NCBI RefSeq assembly: GCF_022179305.1
Contig: NZ_BPQP01000020.1
Coordinates: 62,001 to 126,000, forward strand
Direction of reading: 5' to 3'
Origin: Methylobacterium iners
GTDB taxonomy: Bacteria; Pseudomonadota; Alphaproteobacteria; Rhizobiales; Beijerinckiaceae
DNA: 64,000 bases
Position 1 is the stretch's first letter; every line of letters starts with the position of its first letter. Both the position numbers and the translations under genes were made by a program. Shown piece by piece: positions 1-9,567 of the stretch. The notes below the pieces were generated by a model that ran no database searches, was not told the DNA's origin, and was given only the letters and a program-made list of their open reading frames with translations.

Positions 1-156
1 GCGGGCGTGTTCGTCAACCTGGTTCCGGTCTTCGGTGCGCTCCTGGCGGTGGTTCTCGTGGGCGAGCCCTTCCGCCTCGACAGCGCCGTCGCGCTCGCCC
101 TCGTTCTCGGCGGCATCTTCGTCGCCGAGCGGCTCGGACGCCCCGCGCGACCCTGA
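1..156 (+). CDS. DMT/EamA-type transporter, C-terminal end only
   Basis: The window opens inside a gene read in frame 1 and closed by TGA at 154-156. The 51 visible residues are hydrophobic with a final helix (VALALVLGGIFVAERLG), and the stretch NLVPVFGALLAVVLVGEPF matches the end of EamA/DMT-superfamily inner-membrane permeases, where a conserved Pro and a GE motif precede the last membrane segment. The substrate cannot be told from this fragment. The gene starts outside the window. Confidence 0.75.
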   Translation, partial: AGVFVNLVPVFGALLAVVLVGEPFRLDSAVALALVLGGIFVAERLGRPARP

Positions 157-305
157 GCGCACCGACCAAGACCGGGGCGCCCTTCCAAACCGTCCCGCGT
201 GCGTGTAAGTGCCGGGTCTAGCGAAATTCCCGCCGCCCGACGCAAGCCTTCGCCCCCCTCGCCGGGCGGGGGCCGTTCGTGCGCGGCCGCATCCCAAGGC
301 CGACG

Positions 306-3300
306 ATGCCGAAGCGCACCGACATCCACTCCATCCTCATCATCGGTGCCGGCCCCATCGTGATCGGCCAGGCCTGCGAGTTCGATTATTCCGGCACCCA
401 GGCCTGCAAGGCGCTCCGCGAGGAGGGCTACCGGATCGTCCTGGTCAACTCGAACCCGGCGACGATCATGACCGACCCGGACATGGCCGACGCCACCTAT
501 GTCGAGCCGATCACGCCCGAGATCGTCGCCAAGATCATCGAGAAGGAGCGTCCCGATGCGCTCCTGCCCACCATGGGCGGCCAGACCGCGCTGAACTGCG
601 CCCTCTCGCTCAAGAAGATGGGCGTGCTCGAAAAGTTCGGCGTGCAGATGATCGGCGCGACGGCGGAAGCCATCGACAAGGCCGAAGACCGCAGCCTCTT
701 TCGCGACGCCATGACCAAGATCGGATTGGAGACGCCGAAATCGGCGCTCGCCAACGCCTCGGCCGCCAAGCGGGCCGACCGGGAGAAGTACCTCGCCGAG
801 GTCGCGGCCATCGAGGCCGCCAACGCCGATCCCGATGCCCGCAGGGCGGCGCTCGCCGCCTTCGAGAAGAAGTGGCACGCGGGCGAATCCGAGCGGCGCA
901 AGCGCTACGGCGAGCATGCCATCGGCCAGGCGCTCATCGCGCTCGCCGAGGTCGGCCTGCCCGCGATCATCCGGCCCTCCTTCACCATGGGCGGCACCGG
1001 CGGCGGCATCGCCTACAACCGCGAGGAGTTCCTGGACATCGTCGAGCGCGGCATCGACGCTTCGCCGACCAACGAGGTCCTGATCGAGGAGAGCGTCCTC
1101 GGCTGGAAAGAGTACGAGATGGAGGTCGTCCGCGACAGGAACGACAACTGCATCATCGTCTGCTCCATCGAGAACATCGACCCGATGGGCGTGCATACGG
1201 GCGATTCCATCACGGTCGCCCCCGCCCTCACGCTCACCGACAAGGAGTATCAGGTGATGCGCGACGCCTCCCTCGCGGTGCTCCGCGAGATCGGCGTCGA
1301 GACCGGCGGCTCGAACGTCCAGTTCGCCATCGACCCGGCGACGGGCCGGATGATCGTCATCGAGATGAACCCGCGCGTCTCGCGCTCCTCGGCACTGGCC
1401 TCGAAGGCGACGGGCTTCCCCATCGCCAAGGTCGCGGCCAAGCTCGCGGTCGGCTACACCCTGGACGAGATCGCCAACGACATCACGGGCGGGGCGACGC
1501 CGGCCTCCTTCGAGCCCACGATCGACTACGTCGTCACCAAGATCCCGCGCTTCGCCTTCGAGAAGTTCCCGGGCGCCGAGCCGACGCTGACCACCGCCAT
1601 GAAGTCGGTCGGCGAGGCCATGGCGATCGGTCGCTGCTTCGCGGAGTCCCTCCAGAAGGCCCTGCGCTCGCTCGAGACCGGGCTCACCGGCCTCGACGAG
1701 ATCGAGATCGAGGGCCTGGGCAAGGGCGACGACCACAACGCCATCAAGGCGGCGCTCGGCACGCCGACCCCCGATCGCCTTCTCAAGGTCGCCCAGGCGC
1801 TGCGCCTCGGGGTCAGCCACGCCGAGGTCTACGCCTCCTGCAAGATCGACCCCTGGTTCCTGGAGCAGCTGCAAGCCATCGTCGATCTCGAGAACCGCGT
1901 GAAGGCGCACGGCCTGCCGACAACGCCCGGGGCTCTCCGCCAGCTCAAGGCCGCCGGCTTCTCGGATGCGCGCCTCGCGGTGCTGGCCAGGACCGACGAG
2001 GACAGCGTGCGCCGGCACCGTCGGGACCTGGGCGTCCGCCCGGTCTTCAAGCGCATCGACACCTGCGCCGCCGAGTTCGCCTCGCCCACCGCCTACATGT
2101 ACTCGACCTACGTCGCCCCCTTCGCCGGCACGGTGGTCGACGAGGCGCGGCCGAGCGAGGCCAAGAAGGTCGTGATCCTCGGGGGCGGCCCGAACCGGAT
2201 CGGCCAGGGCATCGAGTTCGACTATTGCTGCTGCCACGCCTGCTACGCGCTGACGGAGGCCGGCTACGAGACCATCATGGTCAATTGCAACCCCGAGACG
2301 GTCTCGACCGACTACGACACCTCCGACCGGCTCTACTTCGAGCCCCTGACCCAGGAGGACGTGCTCGAGATCATCGAGACGGAGCGTCAGGCCGGTACCC
2401 TGCACGGGGTGATTGTCCAGTTCGGCGGCCAGACGCCTCTGAAGCTGGCTCGCGCCCTGGAGGCCGCCGGCGTGCCGATCCTCGGCACCTCGCCCGACGC
2501 CATCGACCTCGCGGAGGACCGCGACCAGTTCAAGCGCCTCCTCGACAAGCTCGGGATGAAGCAGCCCAAGAACGGCATCGCCTATTCGGTCGAGCAGAGC
2601 CGGCTCGTCGCCTCCGATCTCGGCCTGCCCTTCGTGGTGCGGCCCTCCTACGTGCTCGGCGGCCGCGCCATGGCGATCATCCGCGACGAGGTGCAGTTTG
2701 CCGACTACCTTCTCGACACCCTGCCGAGTCTGATCCCCTCGGAGGTCAAGAGCCGCTACCCCAACGACAAGACCGGCCAGATCAACACGGTGCTGGGCAA
2801 GAACCCGCTCCTGTTCGATCGCTACCTGTCCGACGCCACGGAGGTCGACGTCGACGCGCTCTGCGACGGCAAGGACGTCTACGTCGCGGGCATCATGGAG
2901 CATATCGAGGAGGCCGGCATCCATTCCGGCGACTCGGCCTGCTCCCTGCCGCCGCGCTCGCTCTCCCCCGAGATCATCGCGGAGCTGGAGCGGCAGACGA
3001 GGGCCATGGCGCTCGCGCTCAAGGTCGGCGGCCTGATGAACGTCCAGTACGCGATCAAGGACGGCACGATCTACGTGCTGGAGGTGAATCCGCGCGCCTC
3101 GCGCACCGTGCCCTTCGTCGCCAAGGTGATCGGCGAGCCGATCGCCAAGATCGCCGCGCGGATCATGGCGGGCGAGTCGCTGGCGAGCTTCGGCCTCAGG
3201 CCGAAGGTGCTCGATCACATCGCGGTCAAGGAGGCGGTGTTCCCCTTCGCGCGCTTCCCCGGCGTCGACGTGCTGCTCGGGCCCGAGATGCGCTCCACCG

Positions 3301-3779
3301 GCGAGGTCATCGGTCTCGACGCCAGCTTCGGGGTGGCCTTCGCCAAGAGCCAGCTCGGCTCGGGCACCCTGGTGCCCAAGAGCGGCACGGTCTTCGTGTC
3401 GGTGCGCGACGCCGACAAGGCCCGCATCCTGCCCGCGATCCGGTTGCTCTCCGAGCTCGGCTTCGCGGTGCTGGCGACCTCCGGGACGCAGCGCTTCCTC
3501 GTCGACAACAGCGTGCCGACGGATCGGATCAACAAGGTGCTCGAAGGCCGGCCGCACGTCGTCGATTCGATCAAGAACGGCGACATCCAGCTCGTGTTCA
3601 ACACCACGGAAGGGGCCGGCGCGCTCTCGGACTCGCGCTCGCTGCGCCGGGCGGCCCTCTTGCATAAAGTGCCGTACTATACCACTCTATCGGGCGCGAT
3701 GGCGGCGGCCGAGGGAATCAAGGCCTATCTCGAAGGCGATCTTCAGGTTCGCGCCTTGCAGGAATACTTTGCGGCCTGA
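306..3779 (+). CDS. carB: carbamoyl-phosphate synthase large subunit
   Basis: Makes carbamoyl phosphate from bicarbonate, ATP and ammonia delivered by CarA, feeding arginine and pyrimidine synthesis. The 1157 residues show the duplicated family architecture: a first ATP-grasp half beginning [20 protein letters not shown], an oligomerisation region, a second half with [17 protein letters not shown], and a C-terminal MGS-like regulatory domain ([14 protein letters not shown] onward). It is longer than the roughly 1070-residue enterobacterial protein because of a charged insertion at about residues 150-200. ATG 306 is chosen because the conserved N-terminus starts there; a GTG at 279 is in frame. 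carA is not in the window. Confidence 0.97.
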   Translation: MPKRTDIHSILIIGAGPIVIGQACEFDYSGTQACKALREEGYRIVLVNSNPATIMTDPDMADATYVEPITPEIVAKIIEKERPDALLPTMGGQTALNCALSLKKMGVLEKFGVQMIGATAEAIDKAEDRSLFRDAMTKIGLETPKSALANASAAKRADREKYLAEVAAIEAANADPDARRAALAAFEKKWHAGESERRKRYGEHAIGQALIALAEVGLPAIIRPSFTMGGTGGGIAYNREEFLDIVERGIDASPTNEVLIEESVLGWKEYEMEVVRDRNDNCIIVCSIENIDPMGVHTGDSITVAPALTLTDKEYQVMRDASLAVLREIGVETGGSNVQFAIDPATGRMIVIEMNPRVSRSSALASKATGFPIAKVAAKLAVGYTLDEIANDITGGATPASFEPTIDYVVTKIPRFAFEKFPGAEPTLTTAMKSVGEAMAIGRCFAESLQKALRSLETGLTGLDEIEIEGLGKGDDHNAIKAALGTPTPDRLLKVAQALRLGVSHAEVYASCKIDPWFLEQLQAIVDLENRVKAHGLPTTPGALRQLKAAGFSDARLAVLARTDEDSVRRHRRDLGVRPVFKRIDTCAAEFASPTAYMYSTYVAPFAGTVVDEARPSEAKKVVILGGGPNRIGQGIEFDYCCCHACYALTEAGYETIMVNCNPETVSTDYDTSDRLYFEPLTQEDVLEIIETERQAGTLHGVIVQFGGQTPLKLARALEAAGVPILGTSPDAIDLAEDRDQFKRLLDKLGMKQPKNGIAYSVEQSRLVASDLGLPFVVRPSYVLGGRAMAIIRDEVQFADYLLDTLPSLIPSEVKSRYPNDKTGQINTVLGKNPLLFDRYLSDATEVDVDALCDGKDVYVAGIMEHIEEAGIHSGDSACSLPPRSLSPEIIAELERQTRAMALALKVGGLMNVQYAIKDGTIYVLEVNPRASRTVPFVAKVIGEPIAKIAARIMAGESLASFGLRPKVLDHIAVKEAVFPFARFPGVDVLLGPEMRSTGEVIGLDASFGVAFAKSQLGSGTLVPKSGTVFVSVRDADKARILPAIRLLSELGFAVLATSGTQRFLVDNSVPTDRINKVLEGRPHVVDSIKNGDIQLVFNTTEGAGALSDSRSLRRAALLHKVPYYTTLSGAMAAAEGIKAYLEGDLQVRALQEYFAA

Positions 3780-3789
3780 ATCATACCCT

Positions 3790-3811
3790 GGCGTCCGTCT
3801 TGACGGATGCC
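3790..3811. terminator. hairpin after carB
   Basis: GGCGTCCGTC and GACGGATGCC form a 10-bp stem with one G-T pair and almost no spacer, 10 nt past the carB stop. There is no clear T-tract, so this is a possible terminator or pause hairpin. Confidence 0.4.
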
Positions 3812-3899
3812 GCGGCGATGACGGTTCGGGATTAACGTATGCTGGCCCGGAGGGAGCGATGCCGTTCCCGGCCGGGCCTATTCATTGTGGCGCGAGACG

Positions 3900-4382
3900 A
3901 TGACGATAGACAAAGTTCCCATGACGGTGCGCGGTTTTGCAGCCCTCGAGGCGGAGTTGCGCCATCGCCAGCAGGTGGAGCGTCAGCGCATCATCCAGGC
4001 GATCGCCGAGGCTCGCGCCCTCGGCGACCTGTCTGAGAACGCCGAGTACCACGCCGCCAAGGAGGCCCAGTCTCACAACGAGGGCCGGGTGATGGAACTC
4101 GAAAGCATGATCGCGCGCGCCGAGGTGATCGACGTCACGAAGCTGTCCGGCACCAAGATCAAGTTCGGCGCCACGGTGAAGCTCGTCGACGAGGACACCG
4201 AGGAGGAGAAGACCTACCAGCTCGTCGGCGAGCCGGAGGCGGACGTGCGTTCGGGCCTCGTTTCGATCACCTCGCCCATCGCCCGTGCTCTCATCGGCAA
4301 GGGCGTCGGCGATACGGTCGAGGTGACGACTCCCGGCGGCGGCAAGTCCTACGAGGTCGTCGGCGTCCAGTACGGCGGCTGA
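3900..4382 (+). CDS. greA: transcription elongation factor GreA
   Basis: Rescues backtracked RNA polymerase by stimulating cleavage of the nascent transcript through the secondary channel. The 160 residues are full length: an N-terminal coiled-coil hairpin ([16 protein letters not shown]) with the family signature [18 protein letters not shown] at about residues 35-52, whose acidic tip residues act at the polymerase active site, and a C-terminal FKBP-like domain ending [21 protein letters not shown] 3900 gives the usual N-terminus MTIDKVPMT; the TTG 15 nt upstream is not preferred. Confidence 0.96.
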   Translation: MTIDKVPMTVRGFAALEAELRHRQQVERQRIIQAIAEARALGDLSENAEYHAAKEAQSHNEGRVMELESMIARAEVIDVTKLSGTKIKFGATVKLVDEDTEEEKTYQLVGEPEADVRSGLVSITSPIARALIGKGVGDTVEVTTPGGGKSYEVVGVQYGG

Positions 4383-4387
4383 GGTCG

Positions 4388-4894
4388 GTGCGGATGTCGT
4401 TCCGGCGCCTGTCCTCGATCGGCGGCTTCGGCTTCGCGCTGCTCGTCGGGTCGGCCGCGCTGACGCCCTTGCGCGCCGAGAACTTCTCCGCTTTGCGCGT
4501 CGATGTCGGCCCGCTGCTCGCACAGGGCGGCGGGCTCCAGGCCGAGGCCCTGCGCGCGGATCTCACCGCCGCGCTCCGCCGCAGCTTCGCCGACCGGCTC
4601 GACGGACGCGGACCGACCCTTGTCGTGCGGGTGCGCGGCCTCTCCATCAACCCGTACGCCGGCAGCGGCAGCGGCCGCAGCGGCTTCGGGGGCGGCGGCC
4701 AGTCCGACTACCTCGACGGCGAGGCGCTGATCGTGGGGCCTCGCGGAGAAATCTTGCGCCGGCATCCGCAGCTCTCGGCGACGCCGGCGAGCTTCGGCGG
4801 CGCCTGGTACGATCCGGAATCCGAGCGGCGGCGCCTCGCCGCCATCGCCGAGCATTACGCCGCCTGGCTGGCCCGATCCCTGCCGTCCGACTGA
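4388..4894 (+). CDS. hypothetical exported protein
   Basis: Encodes 168 residues with an N-terminal signal peptide (hydrophobic FGFALLVGSAALTPL, probable cleavage after LRA), so the product is probably periplasmic. The mature part contains a Gly/Ser-rich stretch near residues 90-103 and the segment LVVRVRGLSINPY; no catalytic motif is recognised. GTG 4388 starts 5 nt after the greA stop; ATG 4394 is an equally good start. It ends two bases before the next gene, so greA, this gene and the ELM1-like gene probably form one transcript. Function unknown. Confidence 0.75.
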   Translation: MRMSFRRLSSIGGFGFALLVGSAALTPLRAENFSALRVDVGPLLAQGGGLQAEALRADLTAALRRSFADRLDGRGPTLVVRVRGLSINPYAGSGSGRSGFGGGGQSDYLDGEALIVGPRGEILRRHPQLSATPASFGGAWYDPESERRRLAAIAEHYAAWLARSLPSD

Positions 4895-4895
4895 C

Positions 4896-5909
4896 GTGTC
4901 CGGGACGATGCCGGCCGGGATGGCAGCCCGCGAAGCCCTTCGCGGCGCGCGCGCCTGGATCGTCACCGACGGCAAGGCCGGCGACGAGAACCAGTGCCTG
5001 GGGCTTGCCGAGACCCTGGGCCTGAACTTCGAGACCCGGCGCGTCGCACCCAGAGCGCCCTTCTTCTGGCTCGCGCCCTGGGGACCCGTCGACCCGCGCG
5101 ACCGGCCCGGGCGCGGCGCCCTCGCCGGTCATCCCCCTGAGATCCTGATCGCCTCCGGGCGTCGCGCCGTTCCCTATCTGCGAGCCCTGCGCCGGGCCCT
5201 GGGACGCTCCGTCTTCACGGCCTTCCTCAAGGACCCGCGCACGGGCGCCGCCACCGCGGATTTCATCTGGGTTCCGGACTACGACGACCTGCGCGGCGAC
5301 AACGTCCTCACGACGCCGACGCCGCCCCACCGCGTGAGCGCGGCCCGGCTCGCGGCGGCGCGGGCCGCGCCCGATCCGCGCCTCGCCGCCCTGGCCGGTC
5401 CGCGCGTCGCCGTGCTGATCGGCGGGGACAGCCGGCATCTGCGCTTCCGCCGCGCGGACATGGACCGCCTCCTGGCGGACCTGACCGCGCTGGCGGGCGG
5501 CGGCGCCTCGCTGATGCTGACGGTCTCGCGACGCACGCCGCCGTCCCTGCGCGCCGCCCTGCGGAACCTCGTGGAGCGACGCGGCGGCTTCTTTTGGGAC
5601 GGCAGCGGCGAGAACCCCTACGTGGCGATGCTCGCGCTCGCGGAGGCGATCGTCGTCACCGCCGATTCGGCCAACATGGTCGGGGAAGCCGTGAGCACCG
5701 GCGCGCCGGTGATGTTGTTCGAGCTTCCCAACACCTATATCCGGCATAGGCGCTTCTTCGCCGGCTTGGCGGCGGCGGGGGCCTTGACGCCGTTCGCCGG
5801 CCGCCTCGAAGTAGCGCGCCACGAACCCATCGACGCGACGCCCGCGATCGCGGACGCCCTCGCCCACGCCTACCTTCGGCATCGCGCAACGCGCGGCGAC
5901 CGGCCTTGA
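4896..5909 (+). CDS. ELM1/GtrOC1-family putative glycosyltransferase
   Basis: The 337 residues match the mitochondrial-fission ELM1-like family (formerly DUF1022) of alphaproteobacteria: an N-terminal WIVTDGKAGDENQCLGLAE block, a central VLIGGDSRHLRF block, and C-terminal VTADSANMVGEAVSTGAPV, which resembles the nucleotide-sugar binding region of GT-B glycosyltransferases. The bacterial role is not established; a cell-envelope sugar transfer is an inference. The GTG start lies one base past the previous stop and the end lies just before trxB. Confidence 0.8.
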   Translation: MSGTMPAGMAAREALRGARAWIVTDGKAGDENQCLGLAETLGLNFETRRVAPRAPFFWLAPWGPVDPRDRPGRGALAGHPPEILIASGRRAVPYLRALRRALGRSVFTAFLKDPRTGAATADFIWVPDYDDLRGDNVLTTPTPPHRVSAARLAAARAAPDPRLAALAGPRVAVLIGGDSRHLRFRRADMDRLLADLTALAGGGASLMLTVSRRTPPSLRAALRNLVERRGGFFWDGSGENPYVAMLALAEAIVVTADSANMVGEAVSTGAPVMLFELPNTYIRHRRFFAGLAAAGALTPFAGRLEVARHEPIDATPAIADALAHAYLRHRATRGDRP

Positions 5910-5923
5910 GGAGACCCGCATCC

Positions 5924-6898
5924 ATGGCGCACCGTCATGCCAAGCTCGTGATCGTCGGCTCGGGGCCGGCCGGCTACACCGCCGCGATCTACGCGGCCCG
6001 CGCCATGGTGAAGCCGCTCATGATCTCCGGCTTCCAGCCCGGCGGCCAGCTCATGATCACGACGGATGTCGAGAACTATCCGGGCTTCGCGGAAGCGATC
6101 CAGGGTCCCTGGCTGATGGAGCAGATGCGCCTCCAGGCCGAGCATGTCGGCACCGAGATCGTCTCGGAATACATCACCAAGGTCGACCTCAAGGCCCGGC
6201 CGTTCCAGCTTGAAGCGGATTCCGGCGAGACCTTCTCCTGCGATGCGCTGATCATCGCCACGGGCGCCCAGGCGAAGTGGCTCGGGCTGCCCTCGGAAGC
6301 CAAGTTCCAGGGCTTCGGCGTCTCGGCCTGCGCCACCTGCGACGGGTTCTTCTTCCGCGGCAAGGAGGTCGTCGTGGTCGGCGGCGGCAACACCGCCGTG
6401 GAGGAGGCGCTCTACCTCGCCAACCTCGCCGCCAAGGTCACCGTGGTGCATCGCCGGGACAGCTTCCGGGCCGAGCGCATCCTGCAGGAGCGCCTGTTCA
6501 AGCACGCGAATGTCGAGGTGGTCTGGAACCACGCCGTCGAGGAGATCTGCGGGAGCCAGACGCCGCCCTCGGTCACGCATCTGCGCCTGAAGGACGTGCG
6601 CACCGGCGCGATCACGGAGCGCAAGGCCGACGGGATCTTCGTCGCCATCGGCCACCAGCCCGCGACCGCGATCTTCGAGGGCCAGCTGCCCATGCGCCAC
6701 GGCGGCTACATCGAGACCACGCCCGGCTCGACGGCCACCGCCATCCCCGGCGTCTATGCGGCGGGCGACGTCACCGACGACGTCTTCCGCCAGGCGATCA
6801 CGGCTGCCGGCATGGGCTGCATGGCCGCGCTCGAGGCGGAAAAGTATCTTGCGGCCCTCGAAATCGGCGAGACTCCGCAGCAGGCCGCCGCCGAGTAG
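5924..6898 (+). CDS. trxB: thioredoxin-disulfide reductase
   Basis: FAD flavoenzyme that uses NADPH to reduce thioredoxin in the cytoplasm. The 324 residues contain the FAD-binding VGSGPAGYTAA, the redox pair in CATCDG near residue 140, the NADPH-binding GGGNTAVEEALYL, and the C-terminal FAD motif GVYAAGDVTDD. ATG 5924 is chosen because GAGGAG lies just upstream and the conserved N-terminus begins MAHRHAKLVIVG; an in-frame TTG at 5906 overlaps the preceding gene. A strong hairpin follows at 6959-6995. Confidence 0.96.
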   Translation: MAHRHAKLVIVGSGPAGYTAAIYAARAMVKPLMISGFQPGGQLMITTDVENYPGFAEAIQGPWLMEQMRLQAEHVGTEIVSEYITKVDLKARPFQLEADSGETFSCDALIIATGAQAKWLGLPSEAKFQGFGVSACATCDGFFFRGKEVVVVGGGNTAVEEALYLANLAAKVTVVHRRDSFRAERILQERLFKHANVEVVWNHAVEEICGSQTPPSVTHLRLKDVRTGAITERKADGIFVAIGHQPATAIFEGQLPMRHGGYIETTPGSTATAIPGVYAAGDVTDDVFRQAITAAGMGCMAALEAEKYLAALEIGETPQQAAAE

Positions 6899-6958
6899 CG
6901 AAATGTTTCCGCCTCGCCTTGCGCCGGGGCACAACAAAATCGCAAGATCGTAGTCCTA

Positions 6959-6995
6959 AGGAGAGCGGGGCCGGATCGACCGGCTCCGCTCTCCT
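6959..6995 (+). terminator. long GC-rich hairpin between trxB and the LysR gene
   Basis: AGGAGAGCGGGGCCGG pairs with CCGGCTCCGCTCTCCT over 16 positions with one mismatch/wobble around the loop ATCGA. It lies 60 nt past the trxB stop and 45 nt before the LysR start. No T-tract follows, so it may be a terminator, an attenuator or a LysR-related dyad. Confidence 0.5.
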
Positions 6996-7039
6996 GGCGC
7001 GACACGCCCTGCGAGAGGGCGCGTTCGGGAGTTCTCGCC

Positions 7040-7930
7040 TTGGACTGGGACAAGATCCGCATCTTCCTCAACGTCGCGGAGGCTGGCAGCTTCACCAAGG
7101 CGGGCGACGATATCGGCCTGAGCCAATCGGCGGTGAGCCGTCAGATCAGCGCGCTGGAGCGCGACCTGAAGGCGCCGCTCTTCCACCGCCACGCCCGCGG
7201 CCTGATCCTGACCGAGCAGGGCGACCTCCTGTTCCGCGCCGCGCGCGACATGAAGCAGCGCCTGGAGAACACCCGGGCCCGCCTCGTCGAGACGAGCGAG
7301 CGCCCGACCGGCGACCTCAAGGTGACGACGACGGTGGGGCTCGGCACCTCGTGGCTGGCCCAGCGGATCGCGGAGTTCCTCGACCTCTACCCGGATGTCC
7401 GCGTCCAGCTCATCCTGACCAATGAGGAACTCGACCTCGCCATGCGCGAGGCCGACGTGGCGATCCGGATGCGACGCCCGGCCCAGCCCGACCTGATCCA
7501 GCGCCGGCTCTTCACCGTCCACTACCACGCCTACGCCTCGCACGATTACGTCAAGCTTTTCGGCGAGCCGCGATCGATCGACGACCTCGACAAGCACCGC
7601 CTCGTCTCCTTCGGCGGCAACGAGCCGTCCTACCTGCTCGCCACCCACTGGCTCGCCACCGTCGGGCGCGAGGGGGGTGAGCGGCGCACCATCCACTTCA
7701 CGGTCAACAACATCGCCGCCCTGCAGCAGGCGATGCAGACGGGGGCCGGCATTGGCATCCTGCCGGACTACGCCGTGGATGGGCAGACGGGCCTCGTCCA
7801 GGTGATGCGCGACAGCGAGATGCCGCACATGGAGAGCTACCTCGTCTATGCCGAGGAGATGCGCACGGTGGCCCGCGTGCAAGCCTTCCGCGACTTCCTG
7901 GTGGCGAAGGCGCAGCGCTGGACGTACTGA
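7040..7930 (+). CDS. LysR-family transcriptional regulator
   Basis: DNA-binding regulator of 296 residues. The first 60 form the LysR winged helix-turn-helix (FLNVAEAGSFTKAGDDIGLSQSAVSRQISALERDL), followed by a type 2 periplasmic-binding-like effector domain from about residue 90 (TTVGLGTSWLAQRIAEFL). The only sensible start is TTG 7040, as the conserved N-terminus begins immediately there. Effector and targets are unknown; no divergent partner gene is adjacent, and trxB lies upstream on the same strand behind a hairpin. Confidence 0.92.
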   Translation: MDWDKIRIFLNVAEAGSFTKAGDDIGLSQSAVSRQISALERDLKAPLFHRHARGLILTEQGDLLFRAARDMKQRLENTRARLVETSERPTGDLKVTTTVGLGTSWLAQRIAEFLDLYPDVRVQLILTNEELDLAMREADVAIRMRRPAQPDLIQRRLFTVHYHAYASHDYVKLFGEPRSIDDLDKHRLVSFGGNEPSYLLATHWLATVGREGGERRTIHFTVNNIAALQQAMQTGAGIGILPDYAVDGQTGLVQVMRDSEMPHMESYLVYAEEMRTVARVQAFRDFLVAKAQRWTY

Positions 7931-7954
7931 GGCGCTGTTGACCTATCGCCGACG

Positions 7955-8224
7955 ATGATCACGTTCGATCCGGCGAAACGGGACAGGGCCCTCGTCAAGC
8001 GAGGGCTTGATTTCCAGGCGGCGGAATCCGTCTTCTCAGGTCCGGTCTACGAATTCGAGGACCTTCGCACCAACTATGGTGAGACCCGCATCATCACGGT
8101 CGGGCTGTTGGCCGGTCGCATGGTCATCGTCGGTTGGACCCCGCGTGGTGCGGATCGCCACGTCTTCTCGATGAGGAAGGCTAATGCCCGAGAGCAAGCG
8201 CGATATGCCTCGCTTCTCCGCTGA
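7955..8224 (+). CDS. brnT: BrnT-family ribonuclease toxin
   Basis: The 89 residues match BrnT, a small RelE-like ribonuclease toxin that arrests translation unless bound by BrnA. Family features visible are the opening ITFDPAKRDRALVKRGLDF, the central FEDLRTNYGETRIITVGLL with conserved Arg/Glu, and the C-terminal RKANAREQARY. The antitoxin start lies inside this gene (41-nt overlap), the usual toxin-first brnT-brnA order. BrnT-BrnA complexes of the family repress their own promoter. Confidence 0.9.
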   Translation: MITFDPAKRDRALVKRGLDFQAAESVFSGPVYEFEDLRTNYGETRIITVGLLAGRMVIVGWTPRGADRHVFSMRKANAREQARYASLLR

Positions 8225-8486
8225 GCGGTTCGGCAAGACCGATTTCGCGAAGGTCGATGCGCATGTGATTACTGCGGAGGAGTACGAGGAGCTCCCCGAA
8301 TTGACGGACGAGATGATGAACCGCGCCGTCTGCATGCTTGGAGGCGAACCCGTTCCCCACGCCACCGGTCCACTGAAGGAGCAGGTGATGCTCGACCTTG
8401 ACGCCGACGTCATTGCGCGCTTCCGCGCCTTGGGCACGGGCTGGCAGGACCGGGTGAACGAGATCCTGCGCGAGGCTCTGGGCTGA
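8184..8486 (+). CDS. brnA: BrnA-family antitoxin
   Basis: The 100 residues match BrnA: a linker that wraps the toxin and a C-terminal ribbon-helix-helix DNA-binding domain (EQVMLDLDADVIARFRALG, then GWQDRVNEILREAL). ATG 8184 lies within brnT and reads in another frame, so the two are translationally linked. It probably neutralises BrnT and autoregulates the operon. The gene ends 6 nt before the convergent msrP. Confidence 0.9.
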   Translation: MPESKRDMPRFSAERFGKTDFAKVDAHVITAEEYEELPELTDEMMNRAVCMLGGEPVPHATGPLKEQVMLDLDADVIARFRALGTGWQDRVNEILREALG

Positions 8487-8492
8487 CGTCCG

Positions 8493-9449
8493 TCACACGA
8501 ACAGCCGCTCCTTCTCCAGGCCCTTGTAGAGCTCGGCCACCTGCTCGCCGTAGCCGTTGTAAATCAGGGTCGGGACACGATTGTCGGTGCCGAGCACGCG
8601 CTCCGTGGCCTGGCTCCAGCGCGGATGTGCCACGGCCGGGTTCACGTTCGCCCAGAAGCCGTACTCGGCCGATTGCAGGCCTTCCCAGAAGGTTTTGGGT
8701 CGCTCGGCGACGAAGGAGATCTTCGTGATCGATTTCACCGACTTGAAGCCGTACTTCCACGGCACGGCGAGCCGGATCGGCGCACCGAACTGGTTGGCGA
8801 GCGGCTTGCCGTAGACGCCGGTCACCAGGAAGGCGAGGTCGTTGTTGGCCTCGGCCATGGTCAGCCCTTCCGTGTAGGGCCAGGGATAGAGGAAACTGCG
8901 CTGCTCCTTGGCCACGGCCTTGTCGAGGAAGGTCTGCATCTGGATGTACTTCGCGCCGGACGTGGGCTTGGCCAGCGCGACGAGCTTCGACATGGGGAAG
9001 CCGGTCCAGGGCACCGACATCGACCAGGCCTCGACGCAGCGATGGCGGTAGAGCCGCTCCTCCAGGCTCATCTTCCGGATCAGGTCGTCGATCCCGATCT
9101 CAAAGGGTTTTTCCACGAGCCCATCGATCTTGATGGTCCAGGGCCGCGTCTTGAGGGCATCGGAGGCCGGCCGCACGGTCTTCGACGTGCCGAACTCGTA
9201 GAAGTTGTTGTAATCCGCGCTGTAGCGCTCCGGCGTCACCTCGCGGTCGAGGACGAAGGCCTCGTTGCGCTTGGCCGGGTAGAGATCCGTCGTCGGGTCG
9301 GCAGCCGCGTGGGCGGCGCGGCCGTCGAGGAGCGAGACCGCCGCGAGACCGGCGGCACCGCCGAGCAGGGCCCGGCGGTCGAGGAAAACGGCCTCCGGCG
9401 TGGCGAGATGCTCCGGAATCTCCCAGCCGCGCTTGCGCCTGATATGCAT
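8493..9449 (-). CDS. msrP: periplasmic protein-methionine-sulfoxide reductase, catalytic subunit
   Basis: Molybdopterin enzyme (YedY/MsrP, sulfite-oxidase fold) that repairs oxidised methionines in periplasmic proteins. The 318 residues start with a twin-arginine signal (DRRALLGGAAGLAAVSLL, then AHA), followed by the cofactor domain with the Cys in YRHRCVEAWSMSVPW and the segment FGAPIRLAVPWKYGFKS. ATG 9449 with an upstream GAGGG is preferred over an ATG-less upstream extension to 9512. The usual haem partner gene msrQ is not adjacent, so electron delivery is encoded elsewhere or differs. Confidence 0.93.
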   Translation of the reverse strand: MHIRRKRGWEIPEHLATPEAVFLDRRALLGGAAGLAAVSLLDGRAAHAAADPTTDLYPAKRNEAFVLDREVTPERYSADYNNFYEFGTSKTVRPASDALKTRPWTIKIDGLVEKPFEIGIDDLIRKMSLEERLYRHRCVEAWSMSVPWTGFPMSKLVALAKPTSGAKYIQMQTFLDKAVAKEQRSFLYPWPYTEGLTMAEANNDLAFLVTGVYGKPLANQFGAPIRLAVPWKYGFKSVKSITKISFVAERPKTFWEGLQSAEYGFWANVNPAVAHPRWSQATERVLGTDNRVPTLIYNGYGEQVAELYKGLEKERLFV

Positions 9450-9567
9450 GTCGAACCCTCGGATCGTGCGAACGCGTGGCAACGACATTGGCACGCGTCG
9501 CCACGCGCGCAAGCCGGCCGTCGCTCACCATACGAGCGGAGGGGTCGTCCGGTTACAGGCCGCGGCG

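Noticed and set aside
209-3667. 1152-codon frame overlapping carB
   Set aside because: Shadow frame of carB; Arg/Pro-rich product without domains, while the carB frame matches the family from end to end.
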